64,000 bases of DNA, taken from Caecitellus pseudoparvulus. Lineage: Eukaryota > Bigyra: Bicosoecida. Below, in pieces: positions 53,111 to 63,754 of this stretch. The stretch covers positions 418,057 through 482,056 of the forward strand of contig CBFFRQ010000019.1 of the NCBI GenBank assembly GCA_965644315.1, read 5' to 3'. The number at the start of each line of letters is the position of its first letter. The first letter of the stretch is position 1. The notes under the pieces are model-generated. The model was not told the origin of the DNA, did not search any database, and worked only from the letters and a program-made list of their open reading frames with translations. The position numbers were made by a program, and so were the translations under genes.

Positions 53111-53626
53111 GCAAGCTCGAGCTGACGTTGTGGGTGGAGCAGACCTCTCTCGTACACACACCAATAAACACAATGTTGGTGCAGTCTTCGACTCTGTGTG
53201 CCATCTTCATCGTTGTCTCACAACTACCACGGCTTTTGTTTGGACCATGATCATGCTATCGGGCTAGGAAGAGCCCTGCGTCGACTGGTGTGGCGTTTCG
53301 CTTCTAACGGGTTCTCCGCGCCTCTCCCATGCGGAACCGGGTAGGACTCCCACCAGGTCCCCGGCCCCTGGAAAACCTACCATGACTTATGCTTAGGTTT
53401 GGCCGGCCCTGGCGCCTTGTGGTGGGCTTGTGCTAGCGGTGTTGGACGGCTTCGCCGTGATGCAAGTGCCTGGCGCACGCAGCTTCGCAACGTTCGCTGC
53501 CACAAGACAGGCTCGGTGCATTGGCATGGATGAAATGTGAGGGAGGCCTGATGAAAGGTGGTCCATCCGTGCTGCAGCATGGAACTTCTCTTGTCAGCCA
53601 GCGTGTGGCGCAAAGCTCTCACAAGC
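53111..53626. other. Element C interior, 3' flank of the transposase gene
   Basis: About 500 bp between the left array and the stop codon of the minus-strand gene. It contains AATAAACACAATG near 53162. No coding feature I can support. Confidence 0.35.
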
Positions 53627-56600
53627 TCAGTGCTGCCGCGCTGTGATGGTCGGCAGCCAGAAGAGAACCGGGTCACCATCCGGCTCCTCTGTGTAAGTGT
53701 GCCCCTCCACTACTGTGGGGTGAACCACCGCTGGAGCGATGAGAACACTGCCACCCACTGCGTTGGCTGGGGGGGCGACATCCAGCGGGTTCACGTACTT
53801 CCATCCAGCTATACATGCGTGGGCCTCGTCTGGGTGCAAGAATGTCCCCAACAACACCACCTCCTCAATCGAGGCATCTTTCTCATGGTCCTGGGGTGCA
53901 TCACCAACAAGAGCAGCGACAGCACGGAACAACCCACTCCCAATGGCTGGCGCGGCTGCCCCTTGTTGCTGCTCCTCACGCACAACCACGAAAGCGGGGA
54001 AGCACAGCGTCGACGTGTTCCCGCCTGGGAAGCACATCAAGACGGTGCTGCACAGCCGTACTTGTCCCACCATCCTATCTCCAGTACCAACTGTGCTGGA
54101 GACGCTCTGCAGCATGGTATTCACGTCCCCTAGAGGTAAGACCCCATCCAGAGACATTCCGGCCACGCAGGGCTCCAAGGCTGCGCGGATTGTGCGGGCC
54201 AGCCCACTGTCTTCCCTGTCGAGCAGTTGCCAGACAGTGATTGGTGATCGGAGGACCTCGCGAGCCTTTGTTACAGGGGACAGGTACGGCATCTCTGGCA
54301 GCGGGCTGCCTTGCAGCAGGCAAGCAAGCTCTTCCCCAGCCACCTGTGATGAGGCGCTCGTCACCCATGCCTCGCTTACCAGCATGTCTCGGCGGATGGA
54401 TGCGTACGTCAACAACTTTGGCATATTGGCTGCCCCAAACGCAGAGTTGCACAGCTTCCACAGGCGGATGAGAGCGGGGTGCCGGCCCTCCCCGTTGTCA
54501 GTGTCCAGCGCTGCAACTACCCCAAAGCCTGCCACAGCTGCAGGAAGGTGCTGTATCTCGTGGGCCTTGGGATAGTGTGTGCTGGTGTCGCATGAAAAAC
54601 TACTCCCTCCGGACTTGGAGGCTGCCTCTTGCACAAGCTCAGCGATCAGCTCCTGCGTGCCAACCATCCGAGCTAGCCAAACCTGCATGCCAAGCAGGGC
54701 CGCTTCGTCCAGTGTGTCTCGCACATACATGTATGCCTGTACTACCAGTGTACAGTGACACAGCACTTGCACCATGGTGTGCAGCTGGGGATCAGCAATA
54801 ATGTCTTGGTTGTGTCCGACGATGAGTGGCAACCACTGCGCCCTGCTAACGCGCTCGGCCGACCGCATCATACCCCCAGCATTCTGCCGCCATGGCAGTG
54901 CTCTTCCTCCATCAAGCCGAGTTCCGTTTATGGTCACACCCTTGACGGCCTCCCATCGGCTTTTAAGGAGTGCTTCCCTCGCAGCAAGTCCTGGACCGAC
55001 AGTCATCGCAGCTAGGACAAACCTTTCGCAGCGGGCCGCTACAGCCCCCGTGTCGGCCGCGTGGATGGGATCTGGAGGCCTCAGGAAGCACAGCCGGGTT
55101 CCTAGTACCTTCTCAGCCGCTTCCCACGCGCTGAGTGCCCCTCTGCGATGTCCAGTGGCCGCGGCTGCCTCATCGCTGCCGGCTCCCTCTCCCCCTACCC
55201 TGAGCTGACAGTGTTTCAGCGATGCCAGCGAGGACAGCTGTGGACCGGGGACACAGCGACACTGCACGCACCGCCGATGGAGCAAGTCAAACTGATCCCA
55301 CGCTTCCACCATGTCCGCCGACAGCTGGATAATGCAAGGCATCATCTGCACATACTCCACCAGCTGCCTCGGGCGACTGTGTGCGGTCACCTGTGACACC
55401 CTGTACCCAGCAGACTTCAGTGCAAGGGACTGCTCTGGAGTCACCTCCTTGGGAATGCCGCCCATCTTCTGGATCGCGAGCAAGGGTTGGAGGACAAGGC
55501 TCAAAACCATGGACTGTGCTGCTTGTGCTGTGGCCGCAGCCGAAGTCAGGCCCGCCTCTCGCAGCACGTTGTCATCCTTGGGAAGTCTCTTTGGGCTCGG
55601 GGGCATGGCGAGCAATGTTGCCCTGTGCGCCTTGCGCATGGAGGCAGCATCCCCCGCAAGCGGCCAGAGCATCATGGGATACAATGCATGCTTCCCAGCC
55701 CCATCAGGGTGCACTTCGTCCATGAAAATGACCAGCGGCATGGATAGCGCCCCGCGCGCCTTGGCGCGTTCAGCCGCATTGCGCAGGAAGACGCCATTGG
55801 ATGGATGGCTCCATGTCTGTCCTGCCGCCCCAGCTTCGGATGGACGGAACTGTTTTTCAACGCTGACCGGATCTCTGAGGCTACAATGGCCAACCTCGAG
55901 GGGGGCAGGGAGCGAGATCTCCCCACCGCCCGGTAGCTGCAAGGCGTCCTTCATGCGTCTCCAATGCGCTGTCGCCAGCCCGTCTGCAAAGTGGAACTTT
56001 TCTTTCACCTTCATGGCAGCGCTATTGTGTGCTGGCAGCTTAAGTGTTGATGGGAACCACTCTGGACTGGCGACGCCACCTCCTCGGTGAGGGGCGAAGT
56101 CCTCCAGTGGTACTTCGGCAGCCGTGCGTATAAGCACGTCCCACAGTGGCATGGAAGGCACTTCGCACTGTCCACCTGCCAGTCCCTTGGGTAAAGGTAC
56201 AGTGATGGAGATCGGGGAGGGGGTTCCTTCCGCGGCGATCTCCAGCAGCTTGTCGATGCTTGGCACCATGGGACACTGTGGAGCTGTGCGATGCTCCTGA
56301 CGAAGAAGCACCTCAGAAGTCTTGATCGTCTTGTTGTGCTCCTTGATGATCTCCGTCAGCACACTCTTGCTGGCGTTGAAGCGCAGCAGACACTTGAGTA
56401 TGGTCCGGCCCATGCCCCCTCCAATGCCTCCACCACTACCCGCACTCTGTGCTGACAGCCGATCAGCGTGCGCTATGGCTCTGGCGACCAGCTCGGTGTG
56501 GCGTGGAGGGATGTGCTTTGCTGCTCCGGGTTGCTTTCGTGGTCCCCCGGTTGGCTGGGGAAGAGCTGGCTGTGCCATCTGGGCTTGGACGGTGGCGGCG

Positions 56601-56637
56601 ACAGGCTCAACAACCAAAGCAAAGGGTGACCCCCCCC
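53627..56637 (-). pseudogene. Element C transposase candidate, main part, cut off from its 5' end
   Basis: Open frame of about 1,000 codons running up to transposon copy B, with no ATG at its 5' end because the start lies beyond the insertion (61056-61308). A segment at about nt 55650-55750, PLVIFMDEVHPDGAGKHALYP followed by a Trp/Pro-rich stretch, resembles the first catalytic Asp strand of the RNase H-like core in Plavaka/KDZ and CACTA transposases. A Cys cluster (CVQCRC) lies at about 55235-55275, where Plavaka-type proteins have a zinc knuckle. His/Cys-rich helices follow. This would be the enzyme that moves element C. The family call is by eye and tentative. The coding frame itself shows no internal stop, so the disruption is recent. 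Expression would need read-through or splicing of copy B. Confidence 0.6.
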
Positions 56638-56669
56638 CTTGTTAGGTCTCGTGAAACCTTACAGTAAGA
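56638..56669. repeat. Left TIR and target duplication of copy B
   Basis: CTTGT duplication then TIR; mirror of the copy A left end. Confidence 0.9.
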
Positions 56670-57224
56670 AATTGCTGATTGACTACTGTAGGAGTTCAGG
56701 CTTATATCAGAAATGGCGAAATGAGGATTCTTGGGATATTTGAGTTGGGAACCCCACCAAAAACTGATCGATATGTACTTCATGCGGAATCAATCGCTTG
56801 CACTCGCCAGCCTGATGCAGGTTTTGCTGTAGGTCGTAGTGATTGGCAAGTGAGAATTGCGGAAATCGGTTTGCAGGAATAAAATGATACTTCACTCAAA
56901 TCCAACTCAGAGCATACTAAAAGCTGCACAACTTATCCCAGTACTACGGACTTTAGTTTTGGCTTGGATTCTTTCCAGATGGCCGCCCATCCGGCTGGCG
57001 GGAGCCAGCATGGTTCCCAACCCCACTCAACAACCCCGAATGGCCAACAGGATGCCGTACAACGCGGAATCGTAAAACCCAGAGGAGTCCCAGTCCCAGA
57101 TGACGTTGTACTGACCCTTTTCGCAGTGAGTTTTGGCGCTGGATCTTGCTGCTGTAGGTGTGGTACCCCACAAACCCGTTTCAAATGAAACGCCTAGATT
57201 GCCTCAAGCTGGCTGGAGAAGAAA

Positions 57225-58316
57225 ATGGACGAAGGTGGGTCCCTTGTCGATGCTCTTCCGCATAAAGCTGCAGAAAAGACCCAGTTTATCAAGTTCTTGG
57301 AGCGATTGATCAGCGCGGGAGCCGGAACCGTGGACGTCCCCGGTGGCGTTTCATGGCTGGTGCGGCCTGAGCATGCAGCTGCATACCTTGGCGTTCCAAC
57401 AGAGGGAAACGTGGGCCCTGCAGGGCTGTACTGGTCTGCTGCACATGCCCAAGCAAAGTTGTCAGCTTTCTTGGCAGACCGCAAGAACGGGAAGTCTGTA
57501 CAGAGGACTTTCCACAACCTGCAATTGAAGGGCAGACTGCGACGGGGACTCAAGGAAGCCATCCAGGCCCTTGAGCTTCTTGCAGAGCATGCAGTGGAAA
57601 ATCCAGCCGTGGCATTCCCAGAGGATCCAACTAAATGCCCTTCTGATCCAGCATTGCTCCCATTTTCAGCCTTGCTGCGGGTACATGTTCACAACCAGGA
57701 GGCTCACTCAGGTCCGTGCCTTGGCCCCACCCTGACTCCGGGAAGTGAAGAAGTTGCACGCTTCGCAGCAGCTTTCGGGTACATTCGTTACCATTCAGTG
57801 GTGCGCATGGCTGTTCGCGTGAACCCAAAGCTTGAGCGAAGCCGACGGAAGCGTCAGCGTACGTCCCCGGCCCTCGATCGACCACGGTCCAAATCGGTTC
57901 GAGGAGCTCAGACCCCAAGCCCGGGACAGGCGGGTACCCCTAGCAACATTGCTGATACGCTGGTTGATGAACTTACTGAGGCGGCATGTCAGATCGACCC
58001 CGCGGCAGTCCCCTTCTTGTCTGTCGAGACCGCTCTGTCTCTTGAGGAGCAAGACGCTGCAATCGCAGCAGTAGCACAAGCAACTGAGGCTTCAGCATCA
58101 AGACGCAATGCTGGAAACCGCGGCAGTGACCCAAGCGGTCTGTTTCACAGCGCTGCAGTGCTTCGAAAGGCTGCCCAACAAGCAAAAGAGTGCTTCGATG
58201 TGTCAAGGGACTCTCAACGCATGCACGACACTCTGAAGGAGGCTCTTGTCCAGCTCTTGGACAGGATGACGTCGATCGAGCAAGCAGTGACACGGATAGA
58301 GGCTCGTCTTGCATGA
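57225..58316 (+). CDS. Transposon accessory protein, copy B (363 aa)
   Basis: Identical in length and predicted sequence to the copy A protein at 5953-7044. It has a globular N-terminal part, a basic RSRRKRQR patch and a helical C-terminal tail. It is convergent with the transposase gene, 169 bp between stop codons. Presumed partner of the transposase; family not recognised. Confidence 0.75.
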   Translation: MDEGGSLVDALPHKAAEKTQFIKFLERLISAGAGTVDVPGGVSWLVRPEHAAAYLGVPTEGNVGPAGLYWSAAHAQAKLSAFLADRKNGKSVQRTFHNLQLKGRLRRGLKEAIQALELLAEHAVENPAVAFPEDPTKCPSDPALLPFSALLRVHVHNQEAHSGPCLGPTLTPGSEEVARFAAAFGYIRYHSVVRMAVRVNPKLERSRRKRQRTSPALDRPRSKSVRGAQTPSPGQAGTPSNIADTLVDELTEAACQIDPAAVPFLSVETALSLEEQDAAIAAVAQATEASASRRNAGNRGSDPSGLFHSAAVLRKAAQQAKECFDVSRDSQRMHDTLKEALVQLLDRMTSIEQAVTRIEARLA

Positions 58317-58485
58317 TCCAGGGGACACACCTTTCACTCCTTCCGTCCCGAGTGTAAAGTCATTGTATTTGTTGTGTATGGTGATCAGAGGAGGGAACAG
58401 GAGCGAGACACGGCTTTGCTGATCAATGCACGCTGCCGGGTGGGCCAGGGGGAAGACACCATTGAGAGGGGTGGTGTCCTCGAGC

Positions 58486-60696
58486 TCACTTCGGTAGGGC
58501 AGATCCCGCTGCCGTGGCTGTGCCTTGCGAAGCGCAGGAAAGTGTCAGCCGGTGAACGAGGTCGCCCCTCGTACCAATGCAAGACAACCCCGTTTCTTCA
58601 CATCGTTGGCGAAGCTGGTCGATGGTCATCCGCGCTATCGAGTCCGGGTCCAGACAAGGGTCACCCTCAAGGAGAAGTCCAGACGCAAACTCCACGAGCG
58701 GGCTGTCCTCCAAACCAGATCCCGGACACTGCAACAGGCTAAGCTCCACTGGAGTGCAGTTCTTGTCCAATGCCAACCTCTCTGCGATCAGAGGGAGTGT
58801 GTTGTACAAGTGCGTCGCTGCTCCCGAGGAGTGCAGCTCTTGTTCCTCGGTTCCATCCTCGTGGTAGTAGTACACCTCCCACATTGCGGTGTAGGGGTGG
58901 ACCAACACTGCGTAGCCTCGCTCGGGTTGTGACCCCCCCGAGTACATGAGAGGTTCGTTTTGCCGAAGGACCATCCCGTGAAACCACTTTCGCAGTCGTG
59001 GCATGACTTCCTGTTGTGCACTGCCTCGACTCCGTGTATGACGGGGTTGACCCGGCACAGCAGATGCTGTGCCGGGCTTCTTGCTCCTCTTCTTCAAGGA
59101 TGACAAGCCCCCTTGGTCCAGGTCCTGCAGCACCTCGCGATCAAGTCCATGGAGCAGCGTCGTCATGGTTTGGATCTGCTCCCAAAGCTCTGACGAGGCC
59201 CCGCGAGGGGGCTGGGCTTCAACCTCAGGCGCAGATTCCCCTTGTGCATCACGCACAGCTTTGGCAACGGCCTGATAAGCCACCTTCATGGGTCGCTTGT
59301 TGCGCCGGACTTGCATCAGTCGGGGCAGGTCTTCAAATGTGCGATCTGCTGCCTCCCCTAATGCACGGTCGGCCTTTACAGTGAGATGGAGCAAGCTCAA
59401 CGAGTGATTCTTTCGAAGCAGCCATGACTCGCTTCGGAGGCTGCGACGAGTGTAAAGCATCCGAAATGCAACAAGACCTGTGACCGCCTTGACCGTCAAG
59501 AGCAGAAGTGCCTTTTGGTCTGCGAGGAACGGCATCTGTGAGTGTCTTTCGCTCAACCTACCATTGAACGACTTGATGACGTTGTTGCAGTTCTCCACTA
59601 CAAGCCTTGCGCTGCTTATCATCTCCGTTCGCAGATCCAAGCTAAGCAGCATCCCAGACGCCATGCGCAGCCTCTCGAGCTCTTCGGCATCCTCCCACCC
59701 AGCCTCAATGTGCTGGGTGATCTTGTCGGCCCACTGTTTGAGGTGGGATGGCTTGTCTCCCGCTACAATGTGCTTGTTGGAGTGCCAGTACAATGCATCT
59801 CCTAGCAGCAGATCGCCTGGCTCCATGACTCCATGGCGGCGCAGGGTTCGCACCGCGTCTGACGCCGCCGCAACTTCAGACTGTGATCCAGGCCCCATCT
59901 CAAAAATAGCCAAGGGAACTCCAGTGAGGTCTGTCACAAGCAGGAAGTCGTAACCTGGAATCTTGTGGTGGACGTTGTAGTGGGATTGGGGTCGGCCCGG
60001 CATCGCTTGCATCGGGATGGTTACCCCATCCACTGCCCCGACAACACGGCCAAGTGCGCCGCCAAAAATCCCGTGAGACACGTCCCGCTGATCTTCGGGT
60101 ATCTTGAGCATCAAATTTCTGGTGGCAACAGAGAGGACGAAGGGAATCACCTCCCGGAAGATCCCATGCATAGATCCTTCCGGCATCTTCGTAATGATCG
60201 CCAGAGCGGCAGGAGGGTGCCCACGGAGCTGGGAAATGCAAATGAAAATCCGTACAAAGGCTGAGTGCTGCTTGGTTTGCATGTTTTTGGCCTTTACGAG
60301 AGCTCTCTGGACTTCGTCAGAGAAGTGCCTGTACATCTCTGCGTTCATCCCCGTTAACCTCCAACAGTGCCTCGGGTTCTGCAGCGTCGCTTCAATAGAC
60401 TGGCGAATGACAAGTGGCTTGATCCTACGAAGCCTACCTCTGCCTTTTGCTGCTCCGAACTTCGCTTCCCGCTGATCCCTGCGGGTGTAGCCTTCGGCTC
60501 GAAGCTGGCCTGCCAAGGCATGCACCGAGTGTACAAGCAACGACTGCCCTGTGACAAGTGAGGCCGCACCAAGGTTCATCATGTGGGCACTTGCTTCAAG
60601 AATTCCTTGAGCTATTCCGCGTGACGACCTTTCCGGGACAGCTGTGGCCGTTCGCAACGGGGCGCCGGATCGGTCTCGTTTCGTCGCCATCACCAC
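58486..60696 (-). CDS. Harbinger-like transposase with C-terminal SAP-like domain, intact copy B
   Basis: Single frame of 736 residues from an ATG at 60696. Residues ~70-200 form a helical, HTH-like region. The DDE core follows: GAVDGVTIP at ~205, YDFLLVTDLTG, LLGDALYW at ~290, and SSARLVVENCN at ~355, placing Asp, Asp and Glu as in HARBI1/DDE_Tnp_4. The C-terminal ~100 residues include a segment with Tyr/Trp (VLVHPYTAMWEVYYYHEDG) and a SAP-like motif (MTIDQLRQRCEETGL, then GTRGDLVHRL) that should bind AT-rich DNA. A SAP tail is not usual in this family. The enzyme would excise and insert copies through the TIRs. This is the likely source of activity for both copies. Confidence 0.9.
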   Translation of the reverse strand: MVMATKRDRSGAPLRTATAVPERSSRGIAQGILEASAHMMNLGAASLVTGQSLLVHSVHALAGQLRAEGYTRRDQREAKFGAAKGRGRLRRIKPLVIRQSIEATLQNPRHCWRLTGMNAEMYRHFSDEVQRALVKAKNMQTKQHSAFVRIFICISQLRGHPPAALAIITKMPEGSMHGIFREVIPFVLSVATRNLMLKIPEDQRDVSHGIFGGALGRVVGAVDGVTIPMQAMPGRPQSHYNVHHKIPGYDFLLVTDLTGVPLAIFEMGPGSQSEVAAASDAVRTLRRHGVMEPGDLLLGDALYWHSNKHIVAGDKPSHLKQWADKITQHIEAGWEDAEELERLRMASGMLLSLDLRTEMISSARLVVENCNNVIKSFNGRLSERHSQMPFLADQKALLLLTVKAVTGLVAFRMLYTRRSLRSESWLLRKNHSLSLLHLTVKADRALGEAADRTFEDLPRLMQVRRNKRPMKVAYQAVAKAVRDAQGESAPEVEAQPPRGASSELWEQIQTMTTLLHGLDREVLQDLDQGGLSSLKKRSKKPGTASAVPGQPRHTRSRGSAQQEVMPRLRKWFHGMVLRQNEPLMYSGGSQPERGYAVLVHPYTAMWEVYYYHEDGTEEQELHSSGAATHLYNTLPLIAERLALDKNCTPVELSLLQCPGSGLEDSPLVEFASGLLLEGDPCLDPDSIARMTIDQLRQRCEETGLSCIGTRGDLVHRLTLSCASQGTATAAGSALPK

Positions 60697-61028
60697 TGGG
60701 TGAGAATTCGGCTTGGAAGAGGAAACCGGGCGAACAAATGGCGGAAGTTATGAGAAAGCTTGAGGTTGGCCATGAATTGCGTGAAATTTTTGAGCCAGCG
60801 CTTATTCTGAAAGAGGTAGACGGCCTTGGGTGATTGGCCGTTTTCTTTCGGTGCCCGTAACGCCAACGGCCAACGGCACCATCAAACAAAAAACTCAAAT
60901 TTGAAGTATTTGAATTTTGGCGAAGCCCCCCCGCCGGGTCTTGTTGCGCAAAACCTCCAAGAACGCAAAATTGCTCTAAGAATGTTGAGCATAGTGCTAG
61001 ACCTTATATCAGTTTGTCCTACATTTGC

Positions 61029-61060
61029 CCTTATTGCAGGGTTTCACGAGACCTACTTGT
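61029..61060. repeat. Right TIR and target duplication of copy B
   Basis: Right TIR ending ACGAGACCTA at 61055, then the second CTTGT at 61056-61060. Confidence 0.9.
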
Positions 61061-61308
61061 GAGTGCCCGGCTGCCATGCGCTTGGCACCCACATCATGTT
61101 GAGGCCGCGCCGCGGCTTGCTGGTGGCGCTTGCGTTCAAGGCGAGTAGTTCGAGCTTCTGAAGCCAGCCGCTCCTGAACCTCACGAAGCCGTTGGACTTG
61201 TGCTTCTTTGTACGCCTTCATCCGCCTGCGACGACAATGGACCATATGGCCGCCAAGAGCTCGTTCGTCGTCGAACTCCTTGTTGCAGAGCTTGCAGCGG
61301 GCGCTCAT
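61056..61308 (-). pseudogene. 5' end of the element C transposase gene: C2HC zinc finger fragment
   Basis: ATG at 61308 opens MSARCKLCNKEF, then DDERALGGHMVHC: a CX2C-X12-H-X3-C finger with the ALGGH helix also seen in plant Q-type zinc fingers. A basic, Arg/Glu/Gln-rich coiled-coil stretch follows. At 61056 the frame runs into transposon copy B and stops at 61009 inside it. Taking out copy B and one copy of the CTTGT duplication links this segment in frame to 56637 and gives 1,088 codons including stop. It is therefore the N-terminal DNA-binding domain of the transposase candidate. Confidence 0.75.
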
Positions 61309-61599
61309 TCTGAGTCTTCTGTAGCGTGAGGGCACCGGCGGAGTTCCGTTGCTTGCGTTGGCGCCCCTACCGTACGTACGCAACGCGCACAGCGAGGCGA
61401 GAACGCAACACAATGCCAGGCAGCCGTAGCATCTTCATGTTGGTCGTTGGTGTGTGTTGGGCTGTGGGCATTGAAGGCGCCTTGCAACCTCGTCCAGTGC
61501 ATTTCCAGTCTGTCTCGACATTCCACCGTTGCATGTACTTTCAGACCCACCAAGTCCTCAGATACGCTTTTTGTTGCACACCCACCCCAACCATTCACC
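61309..61599. promoter_or_regulatory. Shared upstream region of the two element C genes
   Basis: 291 bp between the ATG of the zinc finger/transposase gene (minus, 61308) and that of the six-exon gene (plus, 61600). Divergent expression from one central region is likely. No clear TATA box. Confidence 0.4.
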
Positions 61600-63641
61600 A
61601 TGTCACTTCACTTTGATGAAATGGGCTCTGACAGCGAGGATGCAGGGGACACAACGGCAAGTGTCGTGGCTTCGTTAAGTATCGCCACACCCCTCGAGGC
61701 TGCACACCTCTTCAACCGCAGCACGGCTGCCAAAGCTGTGATGGCCGGGAAACGTCGACGGGATGTTGTGCTTTGGGCATCTCACCCTGGCAACTGCACT
61801 GGGTCCGTCGTTGGGGTGCCTGACGTTCTGGAGGGTAATGGTACGTACTGGTTCGCGCCACAGGATCGACGCCCGTGCAGCGCCTCCCCACCCCACCCTA
61901 GCATCATGTGCAGGTGATGCCAACGCACTCACATGCCTTGATGACAGGGAGCTATTCGGCACAGCTAGGGGCGGTTCTAGTGCTGCCATTGCGGCTCGTA
62001 CGTACCTGCTCTGCAGTCACGGTAGCCACAGCGTTCTAACGGCCACTGCTAAGCTTCGTTGGACCGGACCAATCCCGCTCCCCTTCCCCAGAAGCCTTCG
62101 CCGCAAATACAATGGCGAGCTGCAGACCGATCAAGGCACCAAGGCCGCTTGACCTTGCTGAGAAGCTTGAATCGGCGAAGGAGCTGCTTGAGTCTATTGG
62201 CACGCCCAGCGAGAAACGTCTCATCGAGTTGTTGAACGAGGTTTTCGTTTGGAGCGCAAACACCATGTCCCTTGTCCAACTCTCACTTGGCCTGGGGCAA
62301 TTCAGAACTTCACAGGTAGTGGGTATGGTTGGTCCACTAACGCAGAAGCAGGAAGCAAAGAACTCCAAGAAACGTGGAGCTCGTGGGGGAGACCAGCTGG
62401 GTGAACTCTTAGAGCCCGTGGGGGCGCAGACTCAATCCCATGGCCCCGAAAGTTCAGGGCAGAAGCCCGCCGCATCGTGGTCGACCTCATCCTCGAGAAC
62501 CCTTCGTTCATCTTGGCAGACCCCGAGAACCTGGTAGACACACTACGAGCAGCCATCGAGGCAGTTGAGGCCGAGCAGAACGTTGCCCGAGAGGTGGCTG
62601 GAGCCACAGAGGAAGGGGGAGATGGGGTGCCGGTTGGAGCACAAGCCACGAGCCGGGCTCTAGACGACCCTAGGTTCTCAGCACCGTGGAAGTTCAAATG
62701 CCTCGAAAACGTGATAGCAGCAGCGAGGAAGGTTTCGATACAGAAGGAGCTTACCGAGCGGGGTGGCGTGCTTTGCGCGCTGAAGGACATGGCGAAGAGC
62801 AGCAAGAGTGCGAGTTACGCCGGGCTGAAGGCCGCCATGAGCAATGTCAGGAGCAAGTGCCGCGCCAAAATCACGAGGTGAGTGCCCAGAGGACTCCTTC
62901 CGAGTCCGTGGAGCGCAGCATAGCAGACTTCTGAGCATTGCGCAGTTCGGAATGCCTAGGAAAGTTCGAACCGTGGCACGAGATGCAGAGGAAGTACGAG
63001 CCAGTCCATGAGAAGTGCACCGGAGGTGCAAGCATTCAGCTTGACCACGACCCAGCCTTCTTCGAGGTGTCTTCCGAGGACCCTGAGTACCGCCACAGTT
63101 GGGTGCCCAAGGTAAGTATGTGTGTGAGTCTAGACCCGCACAGGTGATGCTGGGCCCGAATGCTCCTTTCTCATGCATTCTCTTTGTGCCACAGGCTGAG
63201 AGGGGCAAAAAAAGGGCTGATCGATCAAGGCACCGCCTGTGCTTGCAGGAAGTCAACGTTGCCCGTGAGGCCATCGTCAATCATACCACCATCAAGGCTG
63301 TTTTCAAACGCCGGGGATCCGAGGACTCCAGTAGCGGCCCCCGTTTCGACCCCAGCTTCAGGCGTTTGGAAGCGGCGCTCAGTGGCCCAGAAGATGTGGC
63401 AAAAGGGGCCAGGATTGTCTTACGATGGATGGAGGCTGCGTACAACGTTGCTGTCGACTGCTTGAACGTGAAGAACAAGCAGTGGGTGACTGATTGTGGG
63501 GACCTGAGCAGCCTGACCGTTGACGACAAGGTGCGTGCGTGCTGTATGTTGGCCATGCTGTGGACGTCGTTACGCATGAAGCACCACGTACAGACGGAGA
63601 TGGCCGTGCTTACGCACAAAATTGTGTCCAGGATAACCTGA
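61600..63641 (+). CDS. Element C second protein (558 aa, six exons), unknown function
   Basis: Exons 61600-61840, 61914-61997, 62092-62382, 62430-62877, 62946-63111 and 63195-63641. Every junction keeps frame (559 codons with stop), which supports the model; the 47-bp third intron is the weakest. Donors are GTACGT, GTACGT, GTGGGG, GTGAGT and GTAAGT, unlike the GTGCGT of host genes. The protein starts with an acidic Ser/Asp-rich segment, has several helical stretches (AEKLESAKELLESIG; VDTLRAAIEAVEAEQN) and a central tract with PWPRKFRAEARRIV. No known domain is recognised. By analogy with the TNPA/TNPD pair of CACTA elements it may bind the CTAGTG arrays or the transposase; this is inference from position. 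Confidence 0.65.
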
Positions 63642-63754
63642 CATGCCCTCCCTCGACCTGGCGCCGAGCCATCCGTGCTGAAGCTACTTCATTGTTCTTC
63701 AGGTTGTCAAGGTGTGTTTCAATGCAATCGATTCACGGCAGACCGAACTTGTTG

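Larger units (their letters stand above)
56643..61055. mobile_element. PIF/Harbinger-like DNA transposon, copy B (4,413 bp, apparently intact)
   Basis: Same terminal inverted repeats as copy A (TAGGTCTCGTGAAACC at 56643-56658 and its inverse at 61040-61055), flanked by 5-bp direct repeats CTTGT (56638-56642 and 61056-61060). All coding frames sit at the same relative positions as in copy A, shifted by one base after the C-run at about 58934-58940. It carries the full 736-codon transposase and the 363-codon accessory gene. It is inserted in the zinc finger/transposase gene of element C, in opposite frame context, and is the only copy here with an uninterrupted transposase. Confidence 0.92.
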
